Source: Paralithodes platypus (lineage: Eukaryota; Arthropoda; Malacostraca; Decapoda; Lithodidae). Taken from it: a DNA stretch of 64,000 bases. The notes beneath the pieces were generated by a model that had not been told where the DNA came from, did not search any database, and saw only the letters and a list, made by a program, of their open reading frames with translations. Position numbers and translations under genes: made by a program. Location of the stretch: positions 720,051 to 784,050 of the forward strand of contig CM064506.1 in the NCBI GenBank assembly GCA_032716605.1. The letters run 5' to 3'. Shown in pieces: positions 52,542-63,643 of the stretch (its first letter is position 1; the number at the start of each line of letters is the position of its first letter).

Positions 52542-53122
52542 TCACCAACCTCACTTGTGAGAGTTTCCTCTACGCATTCAGGAGGTTCTGTAGTCGACAG
52601 GGATTTCCACGGATCATTTTAAGTGACAATGCCAGCACTTTTGATGGGGCCTCTCGGTACTTATCGGACATTTGTAATCACCCTAAAGTTCAGTCCCACC
52701 TTGGCAGTGTTCAATGTGAGTGGCGGTTTATCCCGGCTAGGGCGCCGTGGTTCGGCGCTATATGGGAAAGTACCATCGGCATTGTCAAGGCGGGGTTGAA
52801 GAAGGTGTTGGGACGTGCCTTAATTTCCTTGGAGGAATTGACTACTCTACTGTTGGAAATTGAGGCCACTATCAATGATCGTCCCTTATATTATGCTTCC
52901 GGCGACCTAGGTGATCTAACCCCAATAACACCCTCTGTGTTGGTGCGGGGTCATCGGTTGCGGGATCTTCCTGATGAGAATGAAGTAGAGGATGGGTTGG
53001 AAGATCCAGACTACATAAATAAAGATGTCATTTCAACCAGATATCAATATATTCGCAAACTGTCGAAAGATATCTGGCGACGCTGGTCTAACGAGTATCT
53101 GGTGACCCTCAGAGATATATGA
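52493..53122 (+). pseudogene. BEL integrase catalytic core
   Basis: LFTCAVTRAIHIEIV, IILSDNASTFDG (second Asp) and PWFGAIWESTIGIVK (catalytic Glu) complete a DDE core with the preceding segment. INDRPLYY and LTPITPSVLVRG are the usual following blocks. The stop at 53120-53122 is premature: in another frame HVVTIHDGDPCAFWKLGRIV continues as the C-terminal DUF5641-type region to about 53324. The enzyme would insert element DNA. It is not functional here because of the frame breaks. Confidence 0.85.
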
Positions 53123-53513
53123 GATATATATCAGTGTAAGCTGAGACCAATAAATGGTCGGTGGCCGGGTATCGGTCATGTCGTCACCATCCATGATGGG
53201 GATCCATGCGCTTTTTGGAAGTTGGGCCGTATTGTCGAGTTATTACCAGGTCAGGACGGACAAGTCACACGGCATATACGCGGCCGACTGTCCGTCTGCA
53301 CCCTCTTGAGGGGGGGACATTGAGTGCAAGGAGGACTCCTCAGAGACGCCTGGAGACATTCCCACAGTAGCTACCTCGACCGATCAACCGGTCGACGTAC
53401 CCAGTGGACGTCCTAGTCGACAGGCGGCTCAAGCCTCCTCCCAATCATGGCTGAATAAAATAGCCTCCGGGCTTTTGTAGATACTGTATTATATAAACCT
53501 GGTGGCGGGAATG
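53123..53513 (+). pseudogene. BEL integrase C-terminal remnant and 3' non-coding end
   Basis: From about 53175 one frame reads HVVTIHDGDPCAFWKLG and GRLSVCTLLRGGH to a stop near 53324, the BEL integrase tail. The rest (53325-53513) is non-coding up to the 3' LTR. A G-rich tract (GAGGGGGGGACATTGAG, 53307-53323) might act as the polypurine tract but is not adjacent to the LTR. Confidence 0.6.
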
Positions 53514-54122
53514 AGTCCAAACTCTGATATGGGCAGTAGTACTTTAAGTATTACATTAAGTTTTTTAGTATTAAGTTTGTGGGATCAATAATTATATAGA
53601 ATAATTAAAAGGTTAATAGTTATGTTCTATATTGGATATTGGGTAATCTATCATTCCTATGAACTTAGGTAATTATAATTGGGAGATAAAATAAATCCCT
53701 ACCTACTTGCGCATGCGTGATAGCGGCGCACCTCCCGTGAAACGTGAGGGCCCCGCACCCACTCTCTCCCTAGCCGCCACAACTACCAGACCGTCTGCCT
53801 ACACTCTCGTGTTTTCACCTCACCTTTCGCCCCATTAGTGATAGTACTTAGCTCTTAGTACAATTCTCCATCTATCCATACTAATCCATAGATCATTAAT
53901 CATCATTGCCATCAATCATTAAGTATAGTGGCCCCCTTCTTTATTCATCAACTCTATCCTATTAGCTAACACTCCCGTTTCCCACACACCATCTTGTAAC
54001 AATGCCATGGCTCAACAGGTCAACTAGGACCTACAGCATTAGTTCCAGTATTCAGGTGATATAAACTATTGTATGGTATTTTTATACAGTCCACTATATA
54101 ATCCTAACTACGAATATCCATA
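53514..54122 (+). repeat. 3' LTR of the BEL element
   Basis: It matches 44915-45518 with roughly 20 substitutions and small indels by eye. It ends ATATCCATA at 54122, followed by AGTAT (54123-54127). Confidence 0.85.
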
Positions 54123-54815
54123 AGTATGGCCTCCTTAAGGGTCGCTGTACTGGTGATCTTCTTTCATATATTACTAACTCTTGGTCATCCTCCTTTCGGG
54201 ACTTCGGTGAGACCTTTTCTATTGCACTAGACATATCGAAGGCCCTTGATAGAGTCTGGTAAAAACCTTAAATTTCTAAACTACCCTCCTTCAGTTTCTA
54301 TCCCTCCATCTGTTCCTTTGTCTCTAATTTTCTTTCCGGCCATTCCATAGCTGCGGTTGTGGACGGTCATCGCTCACTTCCTCATTCTATCAACTCCAGT
54401 GATCCTCAGGGCTCTGTCCTATCTCCCATTCTCTTTCTAATTTTCATACATTATCTTCTCAACTGTACCTCCAGTCCCATTCATTCATATGCAAACCAAA
54501 CGACTCTACCTTACACTACTCAATTAGTTTTCCTGAACGCCCCAGCCAGCTATCCCTCAAAGACAAACGTATTGAACCCATGCAACACTTATCTTCTGAT
54601 CTAATTACTATTTCCAATTGGGGCAGAAAACCTTGTTACCTTTAATGCTTCCAAAACCCAATTTCTTCATAATATTTTACTACCCGTTTGGAACTTCCAG
54701 AGAACTATCCATCACACTTCAACAATACAAAAATCAATCCTTCGTCTTCTCTCAATATTCTCGGTGTCTCCTTTTCTTCTGCTATGACATGGAAAGACCA
54801 TTGTTATGCCCTGTT
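54123..54815 (+). pseudogene. LINE RT fragment (family A), part right of the BEL element
   Basis: It resumes with GLLKGRCTGDLLSYI, TFSIALDISKAL, FYPSICSFVSNFLSGH and PQGSVLSPILFLIFI. The catalytic motif is decayed to SYANQ. It is clearly related to the LINE at 60822-62135. Coding resemblance ends at about 54815 (MTWKDH). Confidence 0.75.
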
Positions 54816-55508
54816 TTTTTACAGGATTAACTTGGGTAATGTGAGTTCTAACAGACTGGGTATATAAGGCTGCATGCACAAAACAAGGTATGAGGAATAG
54901 AGAACACAAAATAAACACACGGTAACAAGACACACGATCACGTTTATTGAGAATGATTAATAGGAAGCATAAGAAGGTATGAATACTCGTACAAGACAAA
55001 TGATAGAATTGAACAACTAGCATTAGTGGATCTGGATGGAGCCTAGTCTCCCACTTCCAACGTTCAGGTATACTCTTCTGACCACTGGCTTTGTTCGCAA
55101 GTTTATATACTGGAAGCCATCAATGTTACTTATAGATTCAATTTCACTATTTAGATTTATTACTGGCAGTTCTGGTGCACGAGTAGAAGTTCACAGACTA
55201 GATTAGACACGCGTATATTTAGAGCACGAGAATTCTAGTAACCTCAGGGGGGTACTGATCTAAGTTTTATATTCTTAGCAGAAATACGTAGAACGCAAAT
55301 CAGTGGGCGAACGTTTAGATATCACTAGGGTTTTACTTCTAGGTAATAATATCTGGATCGGGGTAATTACGAGAGTTAATGTCGCCTGTTAATTAATGAA
55401 CACTGACACGCTTAGCACTTCCTGATGGAATGGTTATATATGAATTATACTGGGGCAAAGGTATAGCCACTTCATAGAAATATTAATAAGTGAGTCTCTA
55501 AATAGTAC
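54816..55508. other. unassigned sequence, possible LTR or promoter
   Basis: No ORF with a domain. A TATA-like GTATATAAGGC lies at 54859-54869. It might belong to another LTR element interrupted by the gap, but there is no second copy in the window to prove it. Confidence 0.35.
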
Positions 55509-55608
55509 NNNNNNNNNNNNNNNNNNNNNNNNNNNNNNNNNNNNNNNNNNNNNNNNNNNNNNNNNNNNNNNNNNNNNNNNNNNNNNNNNNNNNNNNNNNN
55601 NNNNNNNN
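55509..55608. other. assembly gap (100 N)
   Basis: Exactly 100 N, the usual size for a gap of unknown length. The ORF reported across it is meaningless. Confidence 0.99.
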
Positions 55609-55857
55609 AAACCCTTTGCAAGCTCCTTGATTTTGTTCACATTCTACAATACTTTTAGGTCACATACATAAGCTTTTTGCCTTTTCAAGGAATCATCATA
55701 CACTTTTAAAGTTAATTCTTCACAGTTTTTGTCTGTCCACACATTGACAAGCAAATAACACCATACGTAGCACCCTCATATTACTGTCATTACTAACACT
55801 CCCTCATCTCTACCTCAGCTGACCCCACATACACACCTCAAGAACACCTGACACACA

Positions 55858-55896
<39 letters not shown>

Positions 55897-57470
55897 TCCA
55901 ATACACACAGACCCCAGCACGTGCACACGCGTTCTACTATAGTACCTCACGCGCGCACCCCTCACCATGTGTGTTTGTTTACAGCTGTGTTGATGTGAAC
56001 CCACGTGAGGAGAGATGATTTAAAGTGAGGAGAGGACCCAGTGAAGTGATACACGAGATTCCTAGTGTGAAAAGAAACTAAGCAAGGAGGATTACTAAGG
56101 TAGAAACTATCCGGGTGAAAATCGTGAAAAAAATCTGCTATCAAGCGAGAACGTTTTGAGTGAGGAGACGATCATTAGTGACGATAAGACTGCGAAAGAA
56201 AAGTAAGTGGTGAAATGAGGCGAGAGAGGCCCTTGTGAGGAGATAAATAATTAAAGTAATACAATCTTGATAGAGACAAAATCAGATGAAAACGTTGGAA
56301 ACAATATGAGTAATATTATTCAACCAGTGTTATGACGTAAACAGCAAGACATGATAAGGTTGATAGTCAGTGAAAATCCGGTGATAAAGAGTTTGTAAGT
56401 GGCAGGGCAATATGAGATGGCACTTCCCTTCGAAATAACTCGGTGAAATATGTGGATATGAAGTGGCTTAGTGAGTGTGAGTGCCCTTTAAGTGTGCACA
56501 AAGAGCCACCTCCCCAAAAGTGCATTTAAGGTCACAAAAAGTGCCATTCAAGTGTAGTTTGAAGAAACCCAAAGAGCACGAAAGTTTTAAAATATGGAAT
56601 AGATACATAGATAGTGAATGATAAACAAAAATAATCTCAATAATGCCAAGTGATTTTCGTGAATAAGATAAAATATATTATTCCTCCAATTTAATACACT
56701 GAGTTATATTAATTATGCATACATACAGAACATACATGATTTGAAGAACATTATGTATAGATAAGCTTTGTTAATTATCAAGAAAGAATGCAGACAGAAT
56801 ACAGGTCAGCAGGTCAACCATGTCACGTGACCCCTGAGAGGACCTACTGCGACCTTTGACCCCATCCCTCAAGTCGTCCTCTCAACGTCCCGAGGTAGGT
56901 CATTGCGGTTTGACCTTACTTGACCCATTCATTAAGGGTCATCTATTTTATTTATTTTAGCAAATTTTAGACGATTGTATGCAGCTTAGAAAGGATCTAT
57001 GTTTTTTTTTTTTTTTTTTTTTTTTTTTACCACAACACTAAAGTCATAGGGTTAATGACGATAGTGTTTACCCCTTCAGTTCCCTCGGGTCCTTCCTAAG
57101 CTGTATAAAATTGTCATATGATAGCCAGAATAAATTGTCAGAACACTGCACAATCCTCAAGGGGTTAATTTATTGGTCAATTGTTAGTTTTGTTTTGTTT
57201 TTTAAACAATTATTGAAAATATGTATCTTCTAAAGAATAACATTGTGTTGTCTTCAGAGATATGCATTAAAATAATTATAAAATATTCATATATTAATGT
57301 ATATTCCATTATCCAACAATGCATAGTAATAATGCATACTTGTTTCTTCATACATAGCTATCCCCTTATTTTTCTCGATATATTTTTCCTGCATATACAG
57401 TAGTTTATGCAAAAATGTATCTCACATTTATATTTACATCCAGAATATTAATTTTTACGATGGTGAGCAT
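55609..57470. other. non-coding stretch, no gene proven
   Basis: (CA)n at about 55852-55895. Purine-rich, repeat-poor sequence at 55985-56640 contains splice-donor-like GTAAGT at 56201 and 56396 and could be untranslated exon sequence, but no coding frame supports it. A nuclear-receptor DR1-like site is at 56850-56863 and a CACGTG at 56824-56829. A ~28-bp T run lies at 57002-57029. Confidence 0.4.
56850..56863 (-). promoter_or_regulatory. DR1-type nuclear-receptor-like motif
   Basis: On the minus strand GGGGTCAAAGGTCG is two AGGTCA-like half-sites one base apart, the layout bound by HNF4 and RXR/USP dimers. There are further half-site-like TGACC strings within 90 bp. It may be chance; no gene is known nearby. 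Confidence 0.3.
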
Positions 57471-57479
57471 GCTACGCCA

Positions 57480-57492
57480 TATATATACAGTA

Positions 57493-57556
<64 letters not shown>
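57480..57556. repeat. (AT)n microsatellite
   Basis: Uninterrupted AT/TA dinucleotides over about 55 bp, with imperfect flanks. Confidence 0.95.
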
Positions 57557-57559
<3 letters not shown>

Positions 57560-57599
57560 ATTACTCCATTACCAGCCGATATCTCGATAATTAATATTT

Positions 57600-58290
57600 A
57601 ACTGATATAAAACAAACACTCATACAAACAAAGAGACAAACAGCCAGCCAGACAACCAATAAGCCAGCCAGAAATAACAAACGAATAGACAGACAAACAG
57701 ACTAACAGGCAGAAAAACAAACAAAGACAAACAAAATAGACAAATAAACAGACAGACAAATTGACAGACAAATAAACAAACAGACAGGCAAACAGACAAA
57801 CAAATAAACAAACAGACAGGCAAACAGACACTCAAATAAACAAACAGACAGACAGGCACACACACAAACAAACAAATAAACAGACAGGCACACAGACAAA
57901 CAAATAAACAAACAGACAAACAAAGAAACGACACAGACAAACAAACAGGACAGTGCACCCCAAGACAACAAATAAACAACAGCAGGGACAGACAGCACAC
58001 CGGTACAAACCAATAAAACAAACAGACAGGCAAACACACAGACAAACAAATAAACAAACAAACAGACAGGCACACAGACAAACAAATAAACAAACAGACA
58101 GACAGGCACACGGACAAACAAATAAACAAACAGACAGACAGACACACAGATAAACAAATAAACAAACAGACAGGCAAACAGACAAACAAATAAACAAACA
58201 GCCAGACAGGCACACAGACAAACAAATAAACAAACAGACAAACAAAGAAACGACAGACAAACAAACAAATAGACAGACAGACAGACAGCC
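57600..58290. repeat. degenerate (AAACAGACAAACAAAT)n satellite-like tract
   Basis: About 690 bp of irregular ACA(A/G) and AAAT tetranucleotides (CAAACAGACAAACAAATAAA themes) in higher-order blocks. The long minus ORFs through it (57598-58567) encode only VCLFVCLSVCLF-type repeats and are not genes. Confidence 0.95.
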
Positions 58291-58380
58291 ACCTAGCTAG
58301 CCCGGACAGTAATCTCATTGACGCCGTACAAACGAATGTAGAGATAACAAATTGTGAATGGTGCTCCAACAGCCATTCAT

Positions 58381-58383
<3 letters not shown>

Positions 58384-58426
<43 letters not shown>

Positions 58427-58688
58427 TTGGAAGTATGGGATGTGTGTATTTTCTATATAATTATGTGTGTATGTATGCATGTATGAGCGTATATTATATG
58501 TATGTATTTGCATTTGGAAGTATGAGTTGTGTGTATGTGTGCACGCATGTATAATATGGATGAACAAGTGTGTGTGTGTGTGTCTGATAGAAATGGGTGT
58601 GCAGGTATGAATGTATGATTATATGCAAATTATTATGTTTTATGTGTTGTTGTTGTTGTTGTTGTGTTTTAGTTGTTGGCTGTATGTG

Positions 58689-58752
<64 letters not shown>

Positions 58753-58990
58753 CGTGTACAAGTGTATGTGTGTGTGTGTAATTAAGTGTGAGGTGAGGTC
58801 CCCCCCTCCTTAATTCCCATCAGAGTGCATGTGTACTGAGGAAGAGAAGGAGGAGGAAGAAGCGGAAGAAGAAGAAAGGGGAGAGGAGAAGGAAGAAAAG
58901 AAAGGGAGGAGGAGGAGGAGGAGGAGGAAGAAAATAAAGAACGATAAAAAGAAGAAGAAGAAGAAAAAGAAGACAAAAAACGAGAAGAAG
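58384..58990. repeat. cluster of microsatellites: (TG)n, (TTG)n, (GA)n, purine tract
   Basis: (TG)n at 58384-58424, (TTG)n at 58645-58665, (GA)n at 58692-58747 and a GGA/GAA purine tract at 58835-58990. No gene. Confidence 0.95.
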
Positions 58991-60019
58991 TTAGCATAAA
59001 ATAATAAAGTACAAAAGTAAGATAGTGGAAAAATACAAATAAGTACAAATAAGCAAGGCAGCAGACAAATTAAGACAAATAGGTAATGATAAGAGTATGG
59101 CGTTATCTACAGTATAGGTAATTCAATACAGGTAGGACAGACATCGTAACCCCTAACCTCTGTAACTCAAAAGGGGACAGTGTAAAACGGGTTGTCAATT
59201 TCCACACTTATTCCCTGGCTGACCCTTCCCAAATGGTAGAAATATTTCTTGATTATTCTAGTCGTTTCTGTTGAGTTAAAGAGGTTAGTGGTCAAGCGTT
59301 GTGGTCTAAATATTATTAATAGAGCATACAGTATATAGCAATGGACAACTATATAATATATGCAGAAATAAGCCAAAGGGTAGAGTAGAAGATGAACAGA
59401 GATTTAGGTAACAAGACTAAATATGAAAAAAGAAGTTAGATTTAAAGTTAGGGGGGATAGACAGTTTGTGAAGGTGAGAGGTCTCCAAGCATCAGAGAGA
59501 AGTATACGGGGAAAGGAAGAGCAGAATAGAAGAATAAAAGGAATTTGTAATAAGGCAGAGACAAATTATGTATACATATAGGGGGTGAACAAGTAAAGTT
59601 AATGAAGAAGAGACCAAGGCTAAATACAACTAGGAAATTAAATCCAAGTGAAATCAAACCAATCATAAAGTAAAGCAAGGAAATCCAACGTAATCTATGC
59701 AGAGAGAGAGAGAGAGAGAGAGAGCGAGAGCGAGAGCGAGAGAGAGAGACTGCACAGACCTTGTGGCCCCTACTATAGTCTATATTTTTCCAGTTGAGGG
59801 TAAATTGCCATGTTAGTATCTTGGTTACTCAGCTATTACGGGGATTTTGTAGCGAAATATGTTGTGAATTATGAAAACTTGGCATGAATACGAGGCAGAA
59901 TCGTAGTAATTTCACATCATCCATTTAAGTATCGATAAAATCATTTGCTAAGGGATTCTATTTACAATCAGCTGAAATAAAATCGATTAAGGCAGTCTAG
60001 ACTTAATTCTAAAATATAA
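58991..60019. other. non-coding stretch, no gene seen
   Basis: AT-rich, with a (GA)n tract at 59702-59748. No domain-bearing ORF. Confidence 0.5.
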
Positions 60020-60029
60020 TAAAGCAAAG

Positions 60030-60395
60030 CAGAAAGCTGTCTCCCCTCCCCCCACTCCAAAAGGCTGTCTCCCCACCCCCCAACTCCAGAAGGCTGTCTC
60101 CACACCCCCCACTCCAGAAGGCTGTCTCCCCACCCGCCCTCCAGAAAGCTGTCTCCCCTCCCCCCACTCCAAAAGGCTGTCTCCCCACCCCCCACTCCAG
60201 AAGGCTGTCTCCCCACCCCCCACTCAAGAAGGCTGTCTCCCCCCCCCCACTCCAGAAGGCTGTCTCCCCACCCCCCACTCAAGAAGGCTGTCTCCCCACC
60301 CCCCAACTCCAGAAGGCTGTCTCCCCACCCCCCACTCCAGAAGGCTGTCTCCCCACCCCCACTCCAGAAGGCTGTCTCCCCACCCCCCACTCCTT
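60030..60395. repeat. 28-bp tandem repeat, about 13 copies, G-rich on the minus strand
   Basis: Unit CTGTCTCCCCACCCCCCACT plus CCAGAAGG, with small length changes in the C runs. The minus strand has TGGGGGGTGGGGAG in each unit. Minus ORFs (59968-60627) read GGGETAFWSGG repeats in rotating frames and are artefacts. Confidence 0.93.
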
Positions 60396-60605
60396 CAGAT
60401 CTTGGGTCGGAATGAAACTGACAGTATTCGGGGAAACAGCAGAAAGATAAAATTACTACTGGGAAATTCATAGTCAAGAACAAAATTGATAAATATTGTA
60501 AACTAATGATACTTGAACAAGGGGGTGGGGGATTCTGGGTGGGGTGGGGGGGGGGGGCGGGTAGTTTTGACGTCAGAAGTTTAATGATCGCAGGTGTTAT
60601 AAGCT

Positions 60606-60689
60606 GGTGTGTGTGTGTGAGCCACACACTTGTTCACTTTACTACTACGTGTGTGTGCTTGTTATTGTTGTTGTTGTTGTTGTTGTTGT

Positions 60690-60724
<35 letters not shown>

Positions 60725-60742
60725 TTGTTATTGTTGTTGTTA

Positions 60743-60806
<64 letters not shown>
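60606..60806. repeat. (TG)n/(TTG)n microsatellite block
   Basis: (TTG)n at 60667-60693, (TG)n at 60694-60722 and 60745-60806. Non-coding. Confidence 0.95.
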
Positions 60807-60807
<1 letters not shown>

Positions 60808-60809
60808 AT

Positions 60810-62135
60810 TTTTTTTTCTATGTGATTGAGGGAGGCAAAAGGCATAACTGCCTATAGCGAGTGCCTCCCCCATAGTTGAAAGAGTGACAGGGCCAAAATC
60901 AAGGGACGTTCGAGCCAAAATGCCTGGACACACGGAGTTTGAAGCAATTCAAGTCATAGGAAGAGGGAAAGACTGATTCTGGGAGAGAGTTCCAGAGCTC
61001 AGCTGTTGAGTAGAAGAAAGTTTGAGAGTAACGTTTCACTCTTGGGTTGGAGAGTTGCACAGAGTAGGGGTGGGATTGAGTTGCAAGACGGGTACCACGT
61101 GCCCTACGTAAAGGAGGTGGTATGCACAGGGATAGCTCTGAGGAACACTGATTATTATAGTAGCGATAGAATAGCGAGAGAGATGCAACATTGCGGCGGA
61201 GAGAGAGAGAGATTGCAGAGAGTTGGTGAGTGGACGGGAGTTAATGATACGAAAGGCCTTCCTTTCAACTTTGTCTAGGAGAGTGGTGTGAGAGGAACCT
61301 CCCCACAACTGTGAACAATACTCAATACAAGGGCGCACTATGACCCTGTACAGAGCAAGAAGCTGTGCAGGTGAAAATAACCCCCTAAGGCGGTTGAGCA
61401 CACCCAGCTTCTGGGAGTCTGCCTTAGCAAGACTGGTAATATGGTCCTTCCAAATGAGAGCAGAAGAAAAAGAGACACCAAGAATATTGAGAGAAGATGA
61501 AGGTTTGATTTGTGTATTGTTGAAGAGTAAGGGATAGTCCGCTGGGAGATCCTGACGGGTAGATAGATGGAGAAATTGGGTTTTGGAAGCATTAAAGTTA
61601 ACAAGGTTTTCTCTGCCCCAATTGGAAATAGTATTTAGATCAGAATTTAAGAGTTCTATGGCTTCATTACGTTTGTCGTTGAGGGATTGCTGGCTGGGGC
61701 GTTCTGAAAAACTAATGTAGTAGTGTAAGGTTGAGTCGTCTGCGTATGAATGGATGGGAATTAAGGTACAGTTAAGGAGATCTTTTATAAAAATTAGAAA
61801 GAGAATAGGAGATAGGACAGAGCCCTGAGGAACACCGGAGTTTATAGGGTGAGGAAGTGAACAATGGCCGTCCACAACCGCGGCTATGGAACGGCCGGAA
61901 AGGAAATTAGAGACCAAGGCACAGATGGAGGGATAGAAACCGAAGGTGGGTAGTTTAGAAATTAAAGATTTATGCCAGACTCTATCGAAGGCTTTCGATA
62001 TGTCTAGTGTAATAGAAAAAGTCTCACCGAAGTCCCGAAAGGAGGATGACCAAGAGTTAGTAAGATATGAAAGAAGATCACCAGTAGAGCGACCCTTAAG
62101 GAAGCCATACTGGCGATCTGAGAGCAGTGCTCAAG
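60810..62135 (-). mobile_element. LINE fragment (family A), second copy
   Basis: A minus-strand LINE from within the RT (62135) to an A run next to the microsatellite at 60808-60816. Its 5' end is cut by a (GT)n at 62137. Upstream of the long ORF it reads QYGFLKGRSTGDLLSY and DISKAFDRVWHKSL. It is related to 44060-54815. Confidence 0.82.
61036..61917 (-). pseudogene. LINE family A RT, catalytic and C-terminal part
   Basis: 293 aa. It reads FLSGRSIAAVVDGHCSLPHP, GVPQGSVLSPILFLIFIKD, SYADDSTLHYY (YADD), ISNWGRENLVNFNASKT, LNILGVSFSSALIWKDHI and YCSQLWGGSSHTTLLDKVER. The catalytic pair is intact. The C-terminus loses family sense after about residue 250 and then runs into the 3' UTR, so the last part is probably frameshifted. 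The RT upstream of residue 1 lies in another frame up to 62135, so the enzyme is incomplete. Confidence 0.82.
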
Positions 62136-62136
62136 T

Positions 62137-62175
62137 GTGTGTGTGTGTGTGTGTGTTTGTGTTTGTGTTTGTGTT

Positions 62176-62228
<53 letters not shown>
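62137..62228. repeat. (GT)n microsatellite
   Basis: Two GT runs separated by TTTGTG repeats. A (CA)n follows at 62342-62378. Confidence 0.95.
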
Positions 62229-62231
<3 letters not shown>

Positions 62232-62479
62232 GATTATGTGTATGCTGTGTTGTGTGTATGTTTGTCTAAGTTTTACCCTCAGGACACGCTTTTCACAATC
62301 GCTTAGTTAAAATGAATACCAACAAATGGCGTTAGGGCCCGCACACGCACACGCACACACACACACACACACACACACTTTCCATCCCACCGTTCGATTA
62401 CTCTGTTGTCCACTGTATTTTATGAGGTAACTATACTATGTAGGGAAGATTTGTCCTCCTTTCGTCACTGATATTTTTT

Positions 62480-62645
62480 TATTTATTTGATTATATTATA
62501 TTTTTTTAACATCGTTCTTAACACCAATAACACCCCAAATGAAATTAATGAAAGCATATGATTCTCCCAGGATTCGAACCCAGGATATCACATGCAGAAC
62601 TTACACGCTTTAACCATTACACCATCAATACATAAGATTATCAAT
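62480..62645 (-). mobile_element. short tRNA-derived SINE or tRNA pseudogene with tail
   Basis: The minus strand reads TGGTGTAATGGTTAAAGCG (A-box-like, about 62611-62629), then GGGTTCGAATCCTGGG (B box, about 62572-62587). Acceptor pairing is poor and the anticodon loop is atypical. After the tRNA part comes a short body (GGGGTGTTATTGGTGTTAAG) and an A-rich tail. This is the layout of a simple SINE. Confidence 0.55.
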
Positions 62646-63199
62646 ACTATAACCATCCTTCTTATCAATACCGTTATAAGGGTATAGTTTGGGGATTATA
62701 AGACGATTGGCCTATTAGTTTTGCCATTTTATGATCTTTCGACCCATTTCTTTGTCAATTAAAAGAAGACAAAAAAAACGTTCCTGCCATTTAAGTGCAA
62801 ATTTTTTTTTTTTTTAAAGAGACAATGAACGGAGGAAGGAAAAACACAGATACAACAAAATAGTGAGGGCAATCGGTACTAAATAGGACAAGAATTGCTC
62901 ACAAGGTGATACAAGCATAAAACTTTCCACAATAGTTCACAAAGACCTATTTTACAATTTCAGGGCAGGAGCCACCGAGATTTCAGTGTTGCATAGCAAC
63001 GGTTGCTAGGCAAATCATTTTCCTTAGCAACCGGCAGCAACAATGCAGTTTCTGGAAAACTGTGAGGTGCTATGGTTTTTACTCAACTCCTTGTTCTAAA
63101 AGACATGTAGCATTGCATTTGGAGATCATATACAAAAATTATGTGGCATAAAATCCAATTTAGGGCAAGTCAGGCTTTAAAAATGCCACTCCTAAAGCT

Positions 63200-63643
63200 T
63201 CATCCTCCATTCATAAAATGTTTGTAACAACTGGATTTAAACATTTGTAGATTGTAAGTTTGTGGAAAGCAATTCGAGGGAAGTGAATTCCAAAGAATAG
63301 TAGCTCTGGGGATAAATGAATTCTGATAAGCAGAAGTTCTGCATTGTGGAGGAGAAAGTGTAAATTCATGGGCGCTCTCAGCTGCCCTAGTTCTACGCGG
63401 AAAGATGTGGAGAGGCGGCACAATTGAAGCAAGTTCCTCGGAACAATTGCTGTGAAAATATCTGTAGAATAATGCAAGGGATGCAACGTTTCTTCGTATG
63501 GATAATGTAGGAAGGTCCTGTGTGATTGCAGGGTTATTGATTAATCCAATAGCTTTATTTTGAATTTTGTCCAACTGCCTCAATGCAACCCACTCCACTT
63601 CCACCCCACAGAGGTGAACAGTAATCCATCTGAGAACGCACAT
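63200..63643 (-). pseudogene. LINE family B, RT C-terminus
   Basis: LRQLDKIQNKAIGLINN, LSIRRNVASLALFYRYF and FIPRATILWNSLPSNCFPQ (the WN-LP motif), ending FKSSCYKHFMNGG with a natural stop. It is more complete at the C-terminus than the copy at 49047. Its frame differs from the upstream ORF, with a one-base change near 63590 in CAACCCACTCC. Confidence 0.82.

Larger units (their letters stand above)
44915..54122 (+). mobile_element. BEL/Pao LTR retrotransposon carrying an SGNH-hydrolase ORF
   Basis: 9.2 kb with LTRs 44915-45518 and 53514-54122 and a 5-bp AGTAT duplication (44910-44914 and 54123-54127), the usual length for BEL/Pao. LTRs differ at about 3-4% by eye, so it is older than the Gypsy elements here. 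Order: PBS, SGNH hydrolase ORF, gag, protease, RT (internally deleted), RNase H, integrase. A LINE with a SINE inside it interrupts the protease-RT junction (48832-50407). Confidence 0.88.

Noticed and set aside
55434..55640. 68-codon minus ORF across the assembly gap
   Set aside because: It consists mostly of N-encoded X residues.
57598..58567. Long minus-strand ORFs encoding VCLFVCLSVCLF-type proteins
   Set aside because: Pure translation of the ACA/AAAT satellite; several overlapping frames are open at once and there is no domain.
59968..60627. 219-codon glycine/tryptophan-rich ORF
   Set aside because: Translation of the 28-bp G-rich repeat; the repeat is not a multiple of three and the three frames give the same motif in rotation.
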